A stretch of DNA of 64,000 bases. Source: Brienomyrus brachyistius. Taxonomy: Eukaryota; Chordata; Actinopteri; Osteoglossiformes; Mormyridae. Made by a program: the position numbers and the translations under genes. Below are positions 32,687 to 43,908 of the stretch, in pieces. Within the stretch, counting starts at the first letter, position 1. Each line of letters begins with the position of its first letter. The notes under the pieces are model-generated. The model saw only the letters and a program-made list of their open reading frames with translations, was not told the DNA's origin and did not search any database. Location of the stretch: NCBI RefSeq assembly GCF_023856365.1, contig NW_026042796.1, positions 33,258-97,257 on the forward strand, in the 5' to 3' direction.

Positions 32687-32952
32687 CTGTGAGACATATA
32701 ATACACCAGTGTGTCTGTCAGTCACACATATCACATTTAAACTTGAAGAGCAAAACAGTGAATCTATTCTGACTGAAGTAAGTAAGACTAAGAAAAGGTC
32801 ACTCTTGAAACTGAAATATACATTATGAAAGATATTCTACAGAGAAAATGATTAGATGGAGAACAATGAATTAGTGTTCACATCCCAGGGCACTGATAGT
32901 GAACAGGTGAGATAAATGATTTTATTAACATATTTTAATGTATCTATTGTAT

Positions 32953-33283
32953 CAGGGTGGCATGGTGGTGCAGTGGTTTGCACTGTCGCCTCACTCCTCT
33001 GGCACGTGTACTCAAGTCTTCGCTGGAATTCCATGTGTATGGAGTTTGCATGCTCCCCCTGTGTCATTGTGGGGTTTCCTCCAGGGACTCTGATTTCCCC
33101 CCACAGTCCAAAAACATGCTGAGGCTAATTGGAGTTGTCAAATTGCCGGTAGGTGTGCTTGTGCGAGGGAATGGAGTGTGAGCGTGTCCTGCAATGGGTT
33201 GGCACCCTGTCATGGGACGTTCCCTGCCTTGCGCCCATAGGGACCCTGAGTTAGACAAGCAGTTTCAGACAATGGATGGATGC
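32953..33283 (+). repeat. Dispersed fish repeat (unit 2)
   Basis: Fuller copy of the repeat at 16663-16980, starting GGTGGCATGGTGGTGCAGTG and ending in the ATGGATGGATG microsatellite. Confidence 0.7.
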
Positions 33284-33577
33284 AGCACTGGAACAGATAT
33301 TACAGAGTACAACTGTAACACTGGTCTACGCTGCAATGAAAAACCACCTACAGACATGTTAGTCAGTCTGCACACCATTAGTAACAATTCATCCTCACAA
33401 AGATGAAAAAATGCCTGAATTATGTTGCAAGCTACATGGATTTGTCTGGATTTGTATACATAACAAGTGACTGGCTGTATGTCTGTGGAAAATGCTGTGA
33501 TTTTTGTCATATTACAGACTGATCATAAACTAGAAGACACACATTCAATATTAAAGACACCAATTAGCCTGACTGTG

Positions 33578-33728
33578 CGTTTTTGGATTGTTGGAGGAAA
33601 CCCACACAGCATGTGGAGAACATGCAAACTCCACACATACAGAGCAGAAGCCAGATTCAAACCCCTAAACATGGAGGCGTGAAGCAACAGCGCCGCCTAC
33701 TGGACCACCGTGCCACTATCATTGAAAC
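33578..33728 (+). repeat. Fragment of a LINE/SINE-type dispersed repeat (unit 2)
   Basis: Counterpart of 17275-17425 with two or three substitutions. Confidence 0.7.
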
Positions 33729-33890
33729 AATAATCCCAATAAATAACTCTGTTTCACAACAGCTGATAAATAGGGGATTATCCCCACAAAGAAGCACAAA
33801 CCCCTTCGTGAGTGAAACTGCTGGGTTGATTAGTATGTATCTATTTATATTCAAGCATAAATAATTCACAGGCAGATTTAAATCAATTAC

Positions 33891-34192
33891 TTATGTTTAA
33901 CAGTAATATGAACTGGAATCTGCAGGATTCCACAACCAGCCACCAATACCAGCCAGTGTCCTTCCTCTCCAGTGTCCTTCCTCTTCCTCTTCATTGTCAC
34001 AATGAAGGTTTTATTTTCTGTGTCATCCCTGATCAGGACAGGCCTCCCATGCAAACTCACTGATCTCTCTGAAGCACAGGAGCCCCCAATCTTACACCAC
34101 ATCCTTTGTCTTTTGTTGTTTCCATAGTAACACTGACACTGTCTCCATCCACACCCGTCACCTCCTGTTTGTCCACTGACAGCCCTGGAGGA
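33891..34192 (-). pseudogene. Ig V-type domain 2 exon (unit 2)
   Basis: Same exon and the same first frame break as unit 1. In addition, a 13 bp net gain from a local repeat of CCAGTGTCCTTCCTCT near 33955-33995 alters the FIVTM end to KRKRKDTGEEG. It brings the C-terminal strand (GILQIPVHITVKHK) back into the long frame. The YWC cysteine is destroyed. Confidence 0.7.
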
Positions 34193-34535
34193 CTTCAACA
34201 CACAGGTAAAACACTCAACGATTTCCACAGCAATGAAATGTTTATGAATATCAGCCCATTACAACATACATACTGTATGTAAATGTTTGGCCAACCCCTG
34301 ACATTTTTTAACATATTGCTTATCATATTTAACCTCATGAAGTCGCCCGATTTAGCTGACACTGTTACTTCTTCCAAGTCTCGTTTATCATATTGAATTA
34401 AATTAAAATGCAGATTTTTAAAATATTAAAACATTTTTCCATCAGTGTTTGTGTTAAGGTCCTTCCTTTTTGACTCAGTGACATGTTACATACTGTGCAT
34501 CTCATTGGCTACAGTCTGCAGTACAGACATCTTAC

Positions 34536-34748
34536 CATCAGTGACTGACAGATTAACCTGATCAGAGAGGCTCCACTGTACTTCACACCACACCAGTACC
34601 GATCGGAATCCTCAGCTGTCAGATTGTTGATGGTCACAGTGAAGACTCGCTGGTCAGGATCATCTCTGACTCACACTTTACCCTCCTGTGGAGAGTCAGT
34701 GTGTACTATGGGAGTACATGACTTCACATTATACCCTCTGCACCAGTA
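34536..34748 (-). pseudogene. Ig1 exon, downstream part, cut by insertion (unit 2)
   Basis: Minus-strand 3' portion of the Ig1 exon, from the GTAAGA donor up to the CACCAGTA junction at 34748. There the LTR-bearing segment begins. The GKV-stop-VRDD lesion is present. The last 134 bp are duplicated beyond the insertion. Confidence 0.75.
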
Positions 34749-35088
34749 CGGGACTCCACTCCAACAACCGCTGCAAACACCGCGCCTCCCTGAGAGCCAT
34801 CACCCATCAGCTCATCAGCCACTGCAACCAACTGCAAAGACCTCCCTCTTTCCTGCATCCAAGTAAACCAACTTCCTTTCCTTTCTAACAACCTAAACTG
34901 TCCTATTCACCTGCTATATTCCTTTAGGTTTATATTCCTACAAACTGCTTGCTTTGCAGAACAGTTTTTCCCTTTTTAGGTTAATCATTTTAAATCTGGT
35001 CACTGCATTTTCATGATTACATCGTTTGTGTCTTTTCCGTTATTTCATGTTTATTGTTTGTTAGGTATAATGTCTGTCTTATGTTAGT
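34749..35088 (+). mobile_element. Insertion segment left of LTR, possible coding tail (unit 2)
   Basis: Sequence absent from unit 1, starting CGGGACTCCACTCCAACAAC. One frame gives NNRCKHRASLRAITHQLISH and ends in PSKPTSFPF and a stop near 34888, after which the DNA is AT-rich. This would fit the end of a coding region and a 3' untranslated part just upstream of a 3' LTR, but no domain is recognised. Counterpart is 60556-60894. Confidence 0.4.
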
Positions 35089-35513
35089 TGTAGGAATAAA
35101 TGTATGTCTTTTTACACAACTTCAGCCTCCGTCATTGAGTGCTCACAATAGTCCCTGCCTCTGCGATCTGCCTACTACGCTCTGAAACCTCAAACTCGCC
35201 TGAAATATCGCGAGACTCTCTCTCATTGGCCGTGAGGGGAGCTTCGCTACCGATCGTTTACATTACCTGGTGACCCAGCTCGCTGGACGAGCCTACTAAC
35301 CCAAGTTATTAAGCGATACGGGTTATTAATGAATCCCATTTAAGTCTCACATTAACAGACTCACTGGGATTCGCATTTGAGTTTGGAGGAGCCGACCATT
35401 CGGCATAACAATTGGTTACTAATCAGCATCAAATAATAATTAATTAAAAGTTAATTAATTTCAAAACATATTGGTGGAGATATTAAAATATACCTGAGCT
35501 AATAATTCCTACA
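35089..35513 (+). mobile_element. Candidate LTR, 425 bp (unit 2)
   Basis: Bounded by TGTAGGAAT and ATTCCTACA, a perfect 9 bp terminal inverted repeat with TG...CA ends, and with AATAAA shortly after its start. These are LTR features. No short target duplication flanks it. Instead, host sequence of 134 bp is duplicated around the larger insertion. The parent family is unknown. Confidence 0.6.
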
Positions 35514-35748
35514 GCTGTCAGATTGTTGATGGTCACAGTGAAGACTTGCTGGTCAGGATCATCTCTGACTCACACTTTACCCTCCAGTGGAGAGTCAGTG
35601 TGTACTATGGGAGTACATGACCTCACATTATACCCTCTGCACCAGTATTTCACATGAGTTTTATATCTGTCACCATAGGAACATGGGATTGTTACAGATC
35701 ATCCTCTCTGTACACAGGCCCATTTCACTGTAGACACACTGTCAGCAC
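35514..35748 (-). pseudogene. Ig1 exon, upstream part, beyond insertion (unit 2)
   Basis: Minus-strand 5' portion of the Ig1 exon with its acceptor (CCCCACAG) and the QRG-stop-SVTIPC lesion. Its first 134 bp on the plus strand (35514-35647) repeat 34615-34748. Confidence 0.75.
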
Positions 35749-36025
35749 CTGTGGGGAAAATAATTAACTGAATAAGGATTTTCCATCTTATGACATCTCT
35801 AAGTAATTATGCTTGGTTTGTGTAATACTTAGATTAGGTCATGTGTAATTAACAGAACAGTGATAATGTATAAAAGTCAAAGACCATCATTTTACTATAA
35901 GAACAAGGAAAACAAAACTAGTGTCTGATCTTGGGAAGGGCTTCAGCAGGATGTGGGATCGGGAATCTGAGCCTGGCAGTGTGTTCTAGGGTCTGAGAGG
36001 AAAACCAGGACCTTAAATCCCTAGT

Positions 36026-36042
36026 AAAAGGCCTAGATGAGG
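36026..36042. repeat. Target-site duplication, left copy (unit 2 LINE)
   Basis: AAAAGGCCTAGATGAGG directly before the LINE. It equals 41722-41738 and the single copy at 18813-18829. Confidence 0.95.
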
Positions 36043-36153
36043 GTTTCCGGTAATGGCGGCTTGCTGAGAAGACGTGCCCACTTCTGCTCCGCTATGTTTC
36101 TGTAAAATCCTGAATAATACTCGTTTATTGGACGTTGAACAAGACCAGTAGTG

Positions 36154-37092
36154 ATGCCTCTCTCGCAAAAGAAACTTGGTAAAAACATTAGTAGACCGAC
36201 TCAGTCGAAATTGTCTAACTTCACTTCTAAGTCGAGCTCCGAGGCTAGCTGTGAAGCTAATGTTAGTGGTGAAGATAGCGAGAATAATACCAACACCTGT
36301 CAGGTGATGGAGGAGAAAATTGACAAGCCAAATGAGAGGGGAAAGACGGTCGAAAGCTTAGACGCAGTACTGGCGGCTATTGCAAACTTGAAATCGGATT
36401 TTTCCTCCAAACTGGACGGTATTTTGTCAGCAATAGAGACTGTGAGGAAGGATGTTAATGAGTGTGCTAAACGGGTCGGTGAGGCGGAGGCCCGGATATC
36501 TGCAGCAGAAGATAGTATCACCACCTTGGAAGCAAAGGCACGGACTCTTGAAAATAACAACAAAGATCTCGAAGACAAAGTGCTGGATCTGGAGGCCAGA
36601 TCGCGACGTTCTAACTTGAGACTTGTTAACCTGCCCGAGGGCGCGGAAGGAGAGGACGCGTGCGTCTTCTTGGAAAACTGGCTGCCGGAGGCTCTGAACT
36701 TGGCACCGCTACATACCGCTCTGACGCTGGAGAGAGCTCATCGGATCGGCCAGAAGAATACGTCAAACACCGCTGCACCGAGGACAATGATCATGAAGTT
36801 CCTAAATTACAAGGATAAAATGACCGTGATAAGAGCTGCCAGGGCAAAGGGACAGATTCTTTTCAAGAACCGTCCGGTGAGATTTTATGAGGACCTGGCG
36901 ACCGGTGTACACAGAAAACAGAAAGAGTTTAACGCCGTGAGACAACAGCTTCGCTCCATGGGGATCCGGTACGGCATGATTCCTCCCGCGCGACTGATAG
37001 TGACATACAACGGAAAGTCTCGCATCTTTAACCAGCCAGGTGAAGCGGAGAATTTTGTGAAGGCTCTGAGGTCAGAAAGTGGACTGGGTTGA
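36154..37092 (+). CDS. LINE ORF1 RNA-binding protein (unit 2)
   Basis: 312-residue L1-type ORF1 protein, which coats element RNA as a trimer and acts as a nucleic-acid chaperone. After a Ser/Lys-rich N-terminus comes a coiled coil at about residues 70-150 (heptad-like, with EAEARISAAEDSITTLEAKA). An RRM-like domain follows at about 153-245 (RRSNLRLVNLPEG, then LERAHRIG and MIMKFLNYKDK). The C-terminal domain spans about 246-305 (GVHRKQKEFNAVRQQL, then PARLIVTYNGKSRIF). I start at the ATG at 36154, since a GTG just before it is not a normal eukaryotic start. The frame is intact and identical in translation to the unit 3 copy. Confidence 0.9.
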   Translation: MPLSQKKLGKNISRPTQSKLSNFTSKSSSEASCEANVSGEDSENNTNTCQVMEEKIDKPNERGKTVESLDAVLAAIANLKSDFSSKLDGILSAIETVRKDVNECAKRVGEAEARISAAEDSITTLEAKARTLENNNKDLEDKVLDLEARSRRSNLRLVNLPEGAEGEDACVFLENWLPEALNLAPLHTALTLERAHRIGQKNTSNTAAPRTMIMKFLNYKDKMTVIRAARAKGQILFKNRPVRFYEDLATGVHRKQKEFNAVRQQLRSMGIRYGMIPPARLIVTYNGKSRIFNQPGEAENFVKALRSESGLG

Positions 37093-37526
37093 GAATGTAA
37101 TCATTGACATGCTGTGTGTTGGCATGAAGGAATAATTACTGAGCTTTAAGTTTTAAAAGAAGAGTGAAAGAGAAAGGCCAATTTGTTATATTTGTTTATC
37201 GGTCCAGAGGCTTACAGCTACTATTAGTAGCCTAATTTTCTTAATGTATCCAATAACGAGTTTTTCTGTTTATGTAGCGGGGTGGGGTAGGGGGGAAAGG
37301 TGTTTAGGCATAGTCGGTTGATCCTCACTTTTGGGTGGAACAACCTTTAGCTGTTAGACAGGTACCAGTATATATAGGGGGAGGGAAATGGGTACCAAAG
37401 TTCAAGTTAAAGGGGTATGTTCAATACTTATTGTTGTGGGTGTAGTTTTTGACATTCAGATGTTATTTGTTTCTCTATCCTTTAATATTTCAAATGTGTT
37501 GGGAAGCTCATTTAGTGCTGTGTGTT
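37093..37526. other. LINE ORF1-ORF2 spacer
   Basis: Non-coding, AT-rich, with a G-rich stretch near 37278-37300 and 37375-37390. How ORF2 would be translated from it is not evident. The counterpart is 62899-63332. Confidence 0.6.
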
Positions 37527-40500
37527 ATGTCTGGTGGAATAAGAATTAAAATTTCTTCTTGGAACTGCAGAGGACTACAAAAACTGGAGAAGGTAAAACA
37601 AGTAATGACTAGGGTGAAATCTATGCACTCTGATATCATGCTACTTCAGGAAACACACCTGTTGTCTAGTCAAGAGGCGAAGATTAGGAGGAGGTGGCAG
37701 GGCAGTATATATTCTGCACCCTTCACCTCTCAGGCAAGAGGTGTTATGATTTTGATCCACAAATCTATACCATTCCATGTGACAAGGGTTATTAAAGACA
37801 AGGCGGGGAGATATATTATTTTACAGGGCACACTTATTACGGAAAAAATAATCCTGATAAATATCTATGCTCCAAACATTGACGACCCAAAGTTTTTTCA
37901 TAATCTTTTTTTGACAGCATCATCTCTGTCTGGTAGCTTTATTATAGGAGGGGATTTTAATTGTACATTGAATCCAGAATTGGATAGGAGCTCAGGTATT
38001 GATTTCTCGCATCCTAAAAGTAGACAAACTATTCAACATTTTATGAAAGAACTTGATCTGAGGGATATTTGGAGGGATATGAACCCCAAGGTCTTAAAAT
38101 ACTCCTGCTACTCAAATACACTTTTTTTTTTTTTTTTTTTTTAGTTTCTGGCAATATGAGGTACAAAATAAAGGATTGTCACTACGATAGCATTTTAATA
38201 TCTGACCATTCGCCAAACTCATTAATATATGAAGGTTTAAGACTAAAAAGAGATCCCCCTAGATGGAGATTTAAACAAAAATAGACAATCAAATAAATAT
38301 TTATTTTGAAACTAATACGGATTAAACGTCACCCTGCACAAGGTGGGAAGCATTTAAGGCCTACGTAAGAGGTCAGATTATTAGTTTTACAAGTTATAGA
38401 GCAAACCAAACTTATAAGAAAACAAAAAAGTTGGAGGCGGAGATTGAGCTGCTTGAGGGAGAATACTTTCAAACCTTTTGTCCAAGAGTCCATCAAAAGC
38501 TTTTATTACTAAGAACACAGTATAACGAACTTTCTGCTTCTAAAGCAGCCTCACATCTTTTGCGTCTTAAACAATCATTCTATGACCAAGGGGAAAAGCC
38601 CGGGAAATTATTAGCCTGGCGCCTCCGACAATTACAAAATGAGAAAAACATTACTTCAGTTGTAAACAGTGATGGACAGATCATTGTTGACCCTCTAGGA
38701 ATTAATGAAACTTTTAAGTTTTTTTTTTATGAAAAACTATACAGCTCAGACATAACACATATGGGACAAGAGCAAAATCTCTTCTTAGATACCCTTCAGA
38801 TACCTAGCATTTCAGAACTAATAAGTGCAGACCTTAATACACCTATAACAAAGGAGGAAATATCTATAGCAATAGATCATTTGAAAACAGGTAAAACCCC
38901 AGGCCCAGATGGGCTGCCGACAGAAATTTATAGGAAATTTAAAACTAAATTGCTGTCCCCTCTTTTTGACATGTTCGCGGATTCATTTGAGAAGGGAATC
39001 CTTCCGGCTTCATTAAGAGGAGCTCTGATAACTTTACTACCCAAACCAGGTAAACCGTGCAATAAATGTGGAAACCTAAGACCAATAAGTCTTCTTAATG
39101 TGGATTTAAAGATACTTTGTAAAATTTTGGCTCGAAGACTGGAGAGATTCTTACCTGATCTAATTCCCTGTGACCAGAATGGGTTTATTGCAGGTAGACA
39201 GGGATTTCATAATGTGAGACGAGTGTTGGATATTCTTCATAATCAGGAAGGAAAAACAGACAATGCTTTACTATCACTGGATGCCAAAAAGGCCTTTGAT
39301 AGAGTTGAGTGGCCCTACTTATTTGAAATATTAAAAAGATTTGGCTGTGGGGATAATTTCTGTCGGTGGATTAGACTTCTATATAATGAACCATATGCTG
39401 AAATACTGACAAATGGAATTATATCTAAACCATTTGAAATTAAACGGGGATGTAGGCAAGGGTGCCCTTTGTCCCCCTTATTGTTTATTTTAGCAATTGA
39501 ACCGTTTGCCATTGCGGTGCGGTCTCATAAAAACATAACTGGTTTATCAGTAAATCAACAGGAACATAGAATTGCTTTATTTGCAGATGATGTCATCCTT
39601 TTTTTGGAAAAACTGAAAGATTCTATCCCAGCCTTGTTGGATTTATTACACACATTTGGACGGATATCAGGATATAAAGTGAACAAAGAAAAATCTTCAT
39701 TAATGATACTTAACTCAGAAGAGAGAAGAAGTGCCGGAAATTCTTTCCAATTCAAAATGGTAGACTGTTTTACCTATCTCGGGATTAGGATAGTGCCATG
39801 TTTGAGAGACATTGTTGGAGCTAACTACACCCCTATGATAAATTCCATCATCTCATCTGTAGATAGATGGAAACCCTTGCCCTTGTCACTTATAGCAAGA
39901 ATTAATGTTCTTAAACTAAACATAATGCCCAAACTTCTGTACTTGTTCCAGAACATTCCATTGTCACCTCCTGCTAATTTATTCTCACACCTGAAAAAAA
40001 TGTTTGTACGTTTTTTGTGGAATAATAGACGACCGAGGCTGCGTTTATCACTCTTGTACTTACCGTATGAAAGAGGAGGCCTCAAATGTGCCAATCCACT
40101 TTGGTACTATTGGGCAGCTCAATTGAGGACTATGATGTATTATTTTACAGATAAATCCCTCCCGCCTTGGATGAATATTGAAAACTGCTCGGTACCTCTT
40201 CCCCTTCCCCAATACCTATATTCAGCAAAAGTCAAAATGTTGAAAAAAAAGACAAAAAATCCTATAGTCAGAAATATGATTATAATCTGGTATCAGGTTA
40301 AGAAATATCTGGGTGAATCCACCTCTCTCGCACGCTTCAGCCCAATATGGGGTAATCATTTTTTCCCTCCAGGCAGAGCAGACCCTGGTTTTAGGAAGTG
40401 GGCTGACAAAGGTTTAAAGACAATAGGGGACCTCATGGGATCAGAGGATGAGACTTTGATGTCATTTGAGGAGTTGATTGCCAAGTATGATATTCCATGC

Positions 40501-41295
40501 AAACATCGATTTAAATATCTACAAATGAGAAACTTTATTGGATTATCTCAAAATCAATGCTTGTCAATCCCTCCGTTATCCACATTGGAAACAGAAATGA
40601 AAAAAGATTGCTTTGGAAAGGGAATAATCTCCAAACTATATAATATATTAGTAGAGGGTTCCCCTGAATCTTCTTTAGGGAAACTTAATGCCTGGAGGGA
40701 AGACTTACAGGAGGACTTATCCTCCGAAGACTGGGAGGAGGCATGTGCTGAAGCACAAACACAAACTACCAGTACCCGTCTTAAAGTACTGCAATATAAT
40801 TGGCTAATGAGGACATATGTGACTCCAAAAAAGCTTAATAAGTATAATGGTGATAGCCCAGACTTGTGTTTCAGGTGTGGAGAGGAGAAAGGGACATTCT
40901 TCCACTGTATCTGGGAATGCAATAAAGTACAATTGTTTTGGAAAGAGATCAAACAAGCTCTGGATACTATATTGGGTATACAATTAGATCTTGACCCTAA
41001 ACTATTTATTTTAGGTTTATATCCTGATGGACATCTTATGTCTAGAAAGATAATTACCGCCATGGACTTATGTCTACTGTTAGCAAAAAGAGTCATAGCA
41101 CTCTCATGGAGGAAGACCAGTAAACCAAAACTCATTAACTGGATAAAGGAACTGTCCACAACTTTACCTATGGAGAAAATTACTTACATTGTCAAGGGAA
41201 AACTGTCACTTTTTCAAAACATTTGGGGTCCCTTTATGCAATATATGGAAAATGTGGATCTTAGTAGTATTGTGAATGAGGCAGATGAGATGTAA
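37527..41295 (+). pseudogene. LINE ORF2 endonuclease-reverse transcriptase, broken (unit 2)
   Basis: ORF2 nicks target DNA and copies element RNA. I start at the ATG before SGGIRIKISSWNCRGL. The endonuclease motifs SWNCRGL, LLQETHL, IYAPN and GGDFNCTL are present. Then a run of 21 T (38122-38142) replaces the stretch where the SRIDYF-type motif belongs and changes frame. SDHSPNSL follows in the next frame, which stops at about 38282-38284. A second frame change and a TAA at 38322-38324 follow. The reverse transcriptase is then open to the end: TPGPDGLPTEIY, QNGFIAGRQG, LSLDAKKAFDRV, GCRQGCPLSPLLF, FADD (39580-39591) and VNKEKSS. The C-terminal zinc knuckle CFRCGEEKGTFFHCIWEC lies at about 40866-40919. 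The gene spans three frames and cannot make a full protein. Confidence 0.9.
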
Positions 41296-41430
41296 TTGAT
41301 GTCGGCCCTCTGCAGCTTCCTAAACTAAAAAAATTTGAGTTTGTAATTTTGAACAATACAGAACAGTACAATTGAGGTGGAGTTGAGCAACCCTTGGAAA
41401 ATAGAGAAACTTATTTGTTGTTGGGGTTTT

Positions 41431-41465
<35 letters not shown>

Positions 41466-41721
41466 TTTTTTATGTTTTTTGGGGGTTTTTTTGGGCTTTG
41501 TGTTTTTCTTTTATTTGATTAAGTTATTATTTACAGGTCATATTTTGTACTTCCACCTAAATATTTTTCTATCATCTTTTAAATGTCTGATTTGCAAGGA
41601 AGGTTGATTGATTGTTATACAATAATTTAGTTGCCTTGGATGCTCCTTTCGATGTGGAAGCACTCAAACTTCTGTAATTTCTGTATTTTTTTAAATTTTA
41701 ATAAAGATATTGTTGGAAAAA
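41296..41721 (+). other. LINE 3' untranslated region (unit 2)
   Basis: AT-rich, with an eightfold or so TTTA repeat and a T-rich stretch. It ends ATAAAGATATTGTTGG and a short A run that merges with the target duplication. Confidence 0.85.
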
Positions 41722-41738
41722 AAAAGGCCTAGATGAGG
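41722..41738. repeat. Target-site duplication, right copy (unit 2 LINE)
   Basis: AAAAGGCCTAGATGAGG, followed by TGAATGAATGGGC as at the empty site in unit 1. Confidence 0.95.
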
Positions 41739-41745
41739 TGAATGA

Positions 41746-42794
41746 ATGGGCTTGTCACTGTATGGGATGGCCACACCCCTTAAGTACTATGGCCTTACTT
41801 GTAAACATATCCAGTCCTGTGATACAGGCCCTCTCATATTCCCTCTATACATGCTTCCTTTGGGCTCTATTTGTGAACGTTATTATGTAAAATATCATTG
41901 CTATGCTGGTGATACGCAGCTCTATCTGCCATTAAAACCTGGTGACTGCTGCTCTCTGGTGGCCCTTTCTAACTGTCTGGAGGATATTAAGAACAGGACA
42001 GCAATGACTTTCGTCCAGATTAATGAAAACAAGACAGAGGTAATGAGTTTTGGTCACTGTTCATGATCTCAGAGAACAATTAGGGCCTCATTCAGAAAAC
42101 TTCCAGTCACATACTAAAAATCTTGGTGTCATCTTTGATTCATCACTGAGTTTGATAAACAAATAAATGCTGTTGTGAAGGGGTGTTTCTGTCAGCTGAG
42201 TTCAATAGCCTGGCTTAAACCACACCTTTCAGCCAAAGACCTGGAGAGTTACTCCTGCTTTTATCCTGATTGGGTTACTGCCGTTCTCTGTACCCAGGTT
42301 TACCAGAAGCATCTTTATTCTGACTACACCTTGTTCAAAACGGTGCTACCAGGCTCTCAACAAAAAATAGACACCAAATTTCCCCTGTGTTGGCTGCATT
42401 GCATTGGCTACCTGTTAAGTTTTGAGAATTTCTGAGAATACAGTTTAAAGATTTCTTATTTCTTTCTAAGGCGATACATGGCATAGGTCCCCAGTCCGTC
42501 TCGGAGCTAATTCAGCCTTACACCGCTTCTTATTAGATGCATCTCTGTACTGACCCTGCACACACAGGAACACATTTTATTTATCTATTTAATCTGACTA
42601 TTCTGCTTTGCACATCATGTATTTAACATTTATAGTGATTTTATATTTATTACTAGATTATTGTATAACTTTTGCACTGTTTTTTGAACTTGGTTGTTGC
42701 TTAGTCTTGTTTTTCCATGGAGCACCATTATACCAAAAAGAATTCCTTGTAGGGTCAACCTACTTGGCAATAAACCACAGTCTGATTCTGATTA
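41746..42794 (+). mobile_element. 5'-truncated L2/Rex-like LINE with 3' tail (unit 2/3 junction)
   Basis: Copy of 18837-19885, also reading YAGDTQLYLPLKPGD. It is separated from the rest of unit 2 by the L1/Tx1-like LINE inserted a few bases upstream. Confidence 0.7.
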
Positions 42795-43908
42795 TTTTTT
42801 GTGTAACATTGTGTAACATTGGCCAATGTCTCTACTTTTACTATATATTTATATTATTTTGACCTACAGCACTTTGGCACAACATAGATTGTTTTTAAAT
42901 GTGCTATAGAAATAAAAATAATTCAACTTGATATAGAAACATATTTCAAGTCATCCATCTTGCCGAGATGGGGGTTGCGCTGTGACCCCTGGTGGACAAA
43001 TTATGCAGCAACAGCACTCATATCATGGTTGAAAGTTCTGTCTTCAGTCTCTCTGTTTCTTTTTAGTTATCATTAATTGGCCATTATAAACCAAATGCTG
43101 ATAGCGATTTATCACAGACTCCTGCATTAATGAATTAAAATATTCATGATGAATAAAGAAGATGAATTGGCGCTAATGTGTATTTTTACTGTGTTATTGA
43201 TGAGATAAATATTACAGTACATGGATCGCTCTGGTATCTCAGAAATTGTCTCCATTTTTTCATACAAATTTATCATTAGTACAGTAGTGCTTGCAGTTCA
43301 CAAATGCTTTGGCCTACAAACAATTTGGTTCGCAAAAACTAAATTTGGTCAATGAACAAACTCGACCAGATTCCTTTTTTTATACTAGTGTAACACCGGC
43401 AGGGCGCATATCCCAGCATGCCCCGCGTACAATTGTAAATAGAAGGACCACGACAGGCACCCAACAAGCACCGAACCCAAATACACAGATGGGAAACACA
43501 ATGTTGTCAGAAGCTGAACTGCGAAATGCAGATGCAGTGATAGATTTACACAAACTAAATACACGTTAGGAGCGGACAGGGTATACACACAAGACATGGG
43601 CAAAGTGTAAAGTGAGGTAGACCTTCAACAGCACGTCAGTCCATTGCAGGGCAATGGAAGCTGGAGAAATGCCATGTGAACAGCAGAAATGTGGTCATAC
43701 AGGATGTGAGGGTGAGACTGTGTGCTGTATACAGAGGGTCTGACCTCACGGCTTTGTTTCAGTCTTTAGTATTGTGATGACATTGTGATAGCCCAGTGAT
43801 AACTATACTGGATGGGTGGTACCCCTTCAAAGAGCAAGGGGAGATGGGATACCATTGTGGTATGCAAGCAGGTCCTCAGGGTTGTCACACATGTTTTTCT
43901 GAGGTGTA

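Larger units (their letters stand above)
36043..41721 (+). mobile_element. Full-length L1/Tx1-like LINE (unit 2)
   Basis: 5.68 kb non-LTR retrotransposon: a 5' untranslated region starting GTTTCCGGTAATGGCGGC, ORF1, a 434 bp spacer, broken ORF2, and a 3' untranslated region with a TTTA repeat (about 41430-41470). An AATAAA lies just before a short A tail. It is flanked by a perfect 17 bp target duplication, and unit 1 has the empty site, so both ends are certain. It moved by target-primed reverse transcription. Confidence 0.95.
19691..42599. repeat. Tandem segmental duplication, unit 2
   Basis: Second copy of the unit. Compared with unit 1 it lacks 3.2 kb (junction at 22480/22481), keeps 151 bp of a LINE remnant (27240-27390), and carries the LTR-bearing insertion (34749-35513) and the complete L1/Tx1-like LINE (36043-41721). 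It is 22.9 kb long because of these gains. Confidence 0.95.

Noticed and set aside
36300..36578. Minus-strand 92-codon frame opposite LINE ORF1
   Set aside because: It is the reverse shadow of the coiled-coil coding region, and no supporting signals are seen.
38069..38284. Separate small gene after the LINE poly-T run
   Set aside because: It is the continuation of the LINE endonuclease in another frame (SDHSP motif), not an independent gene.
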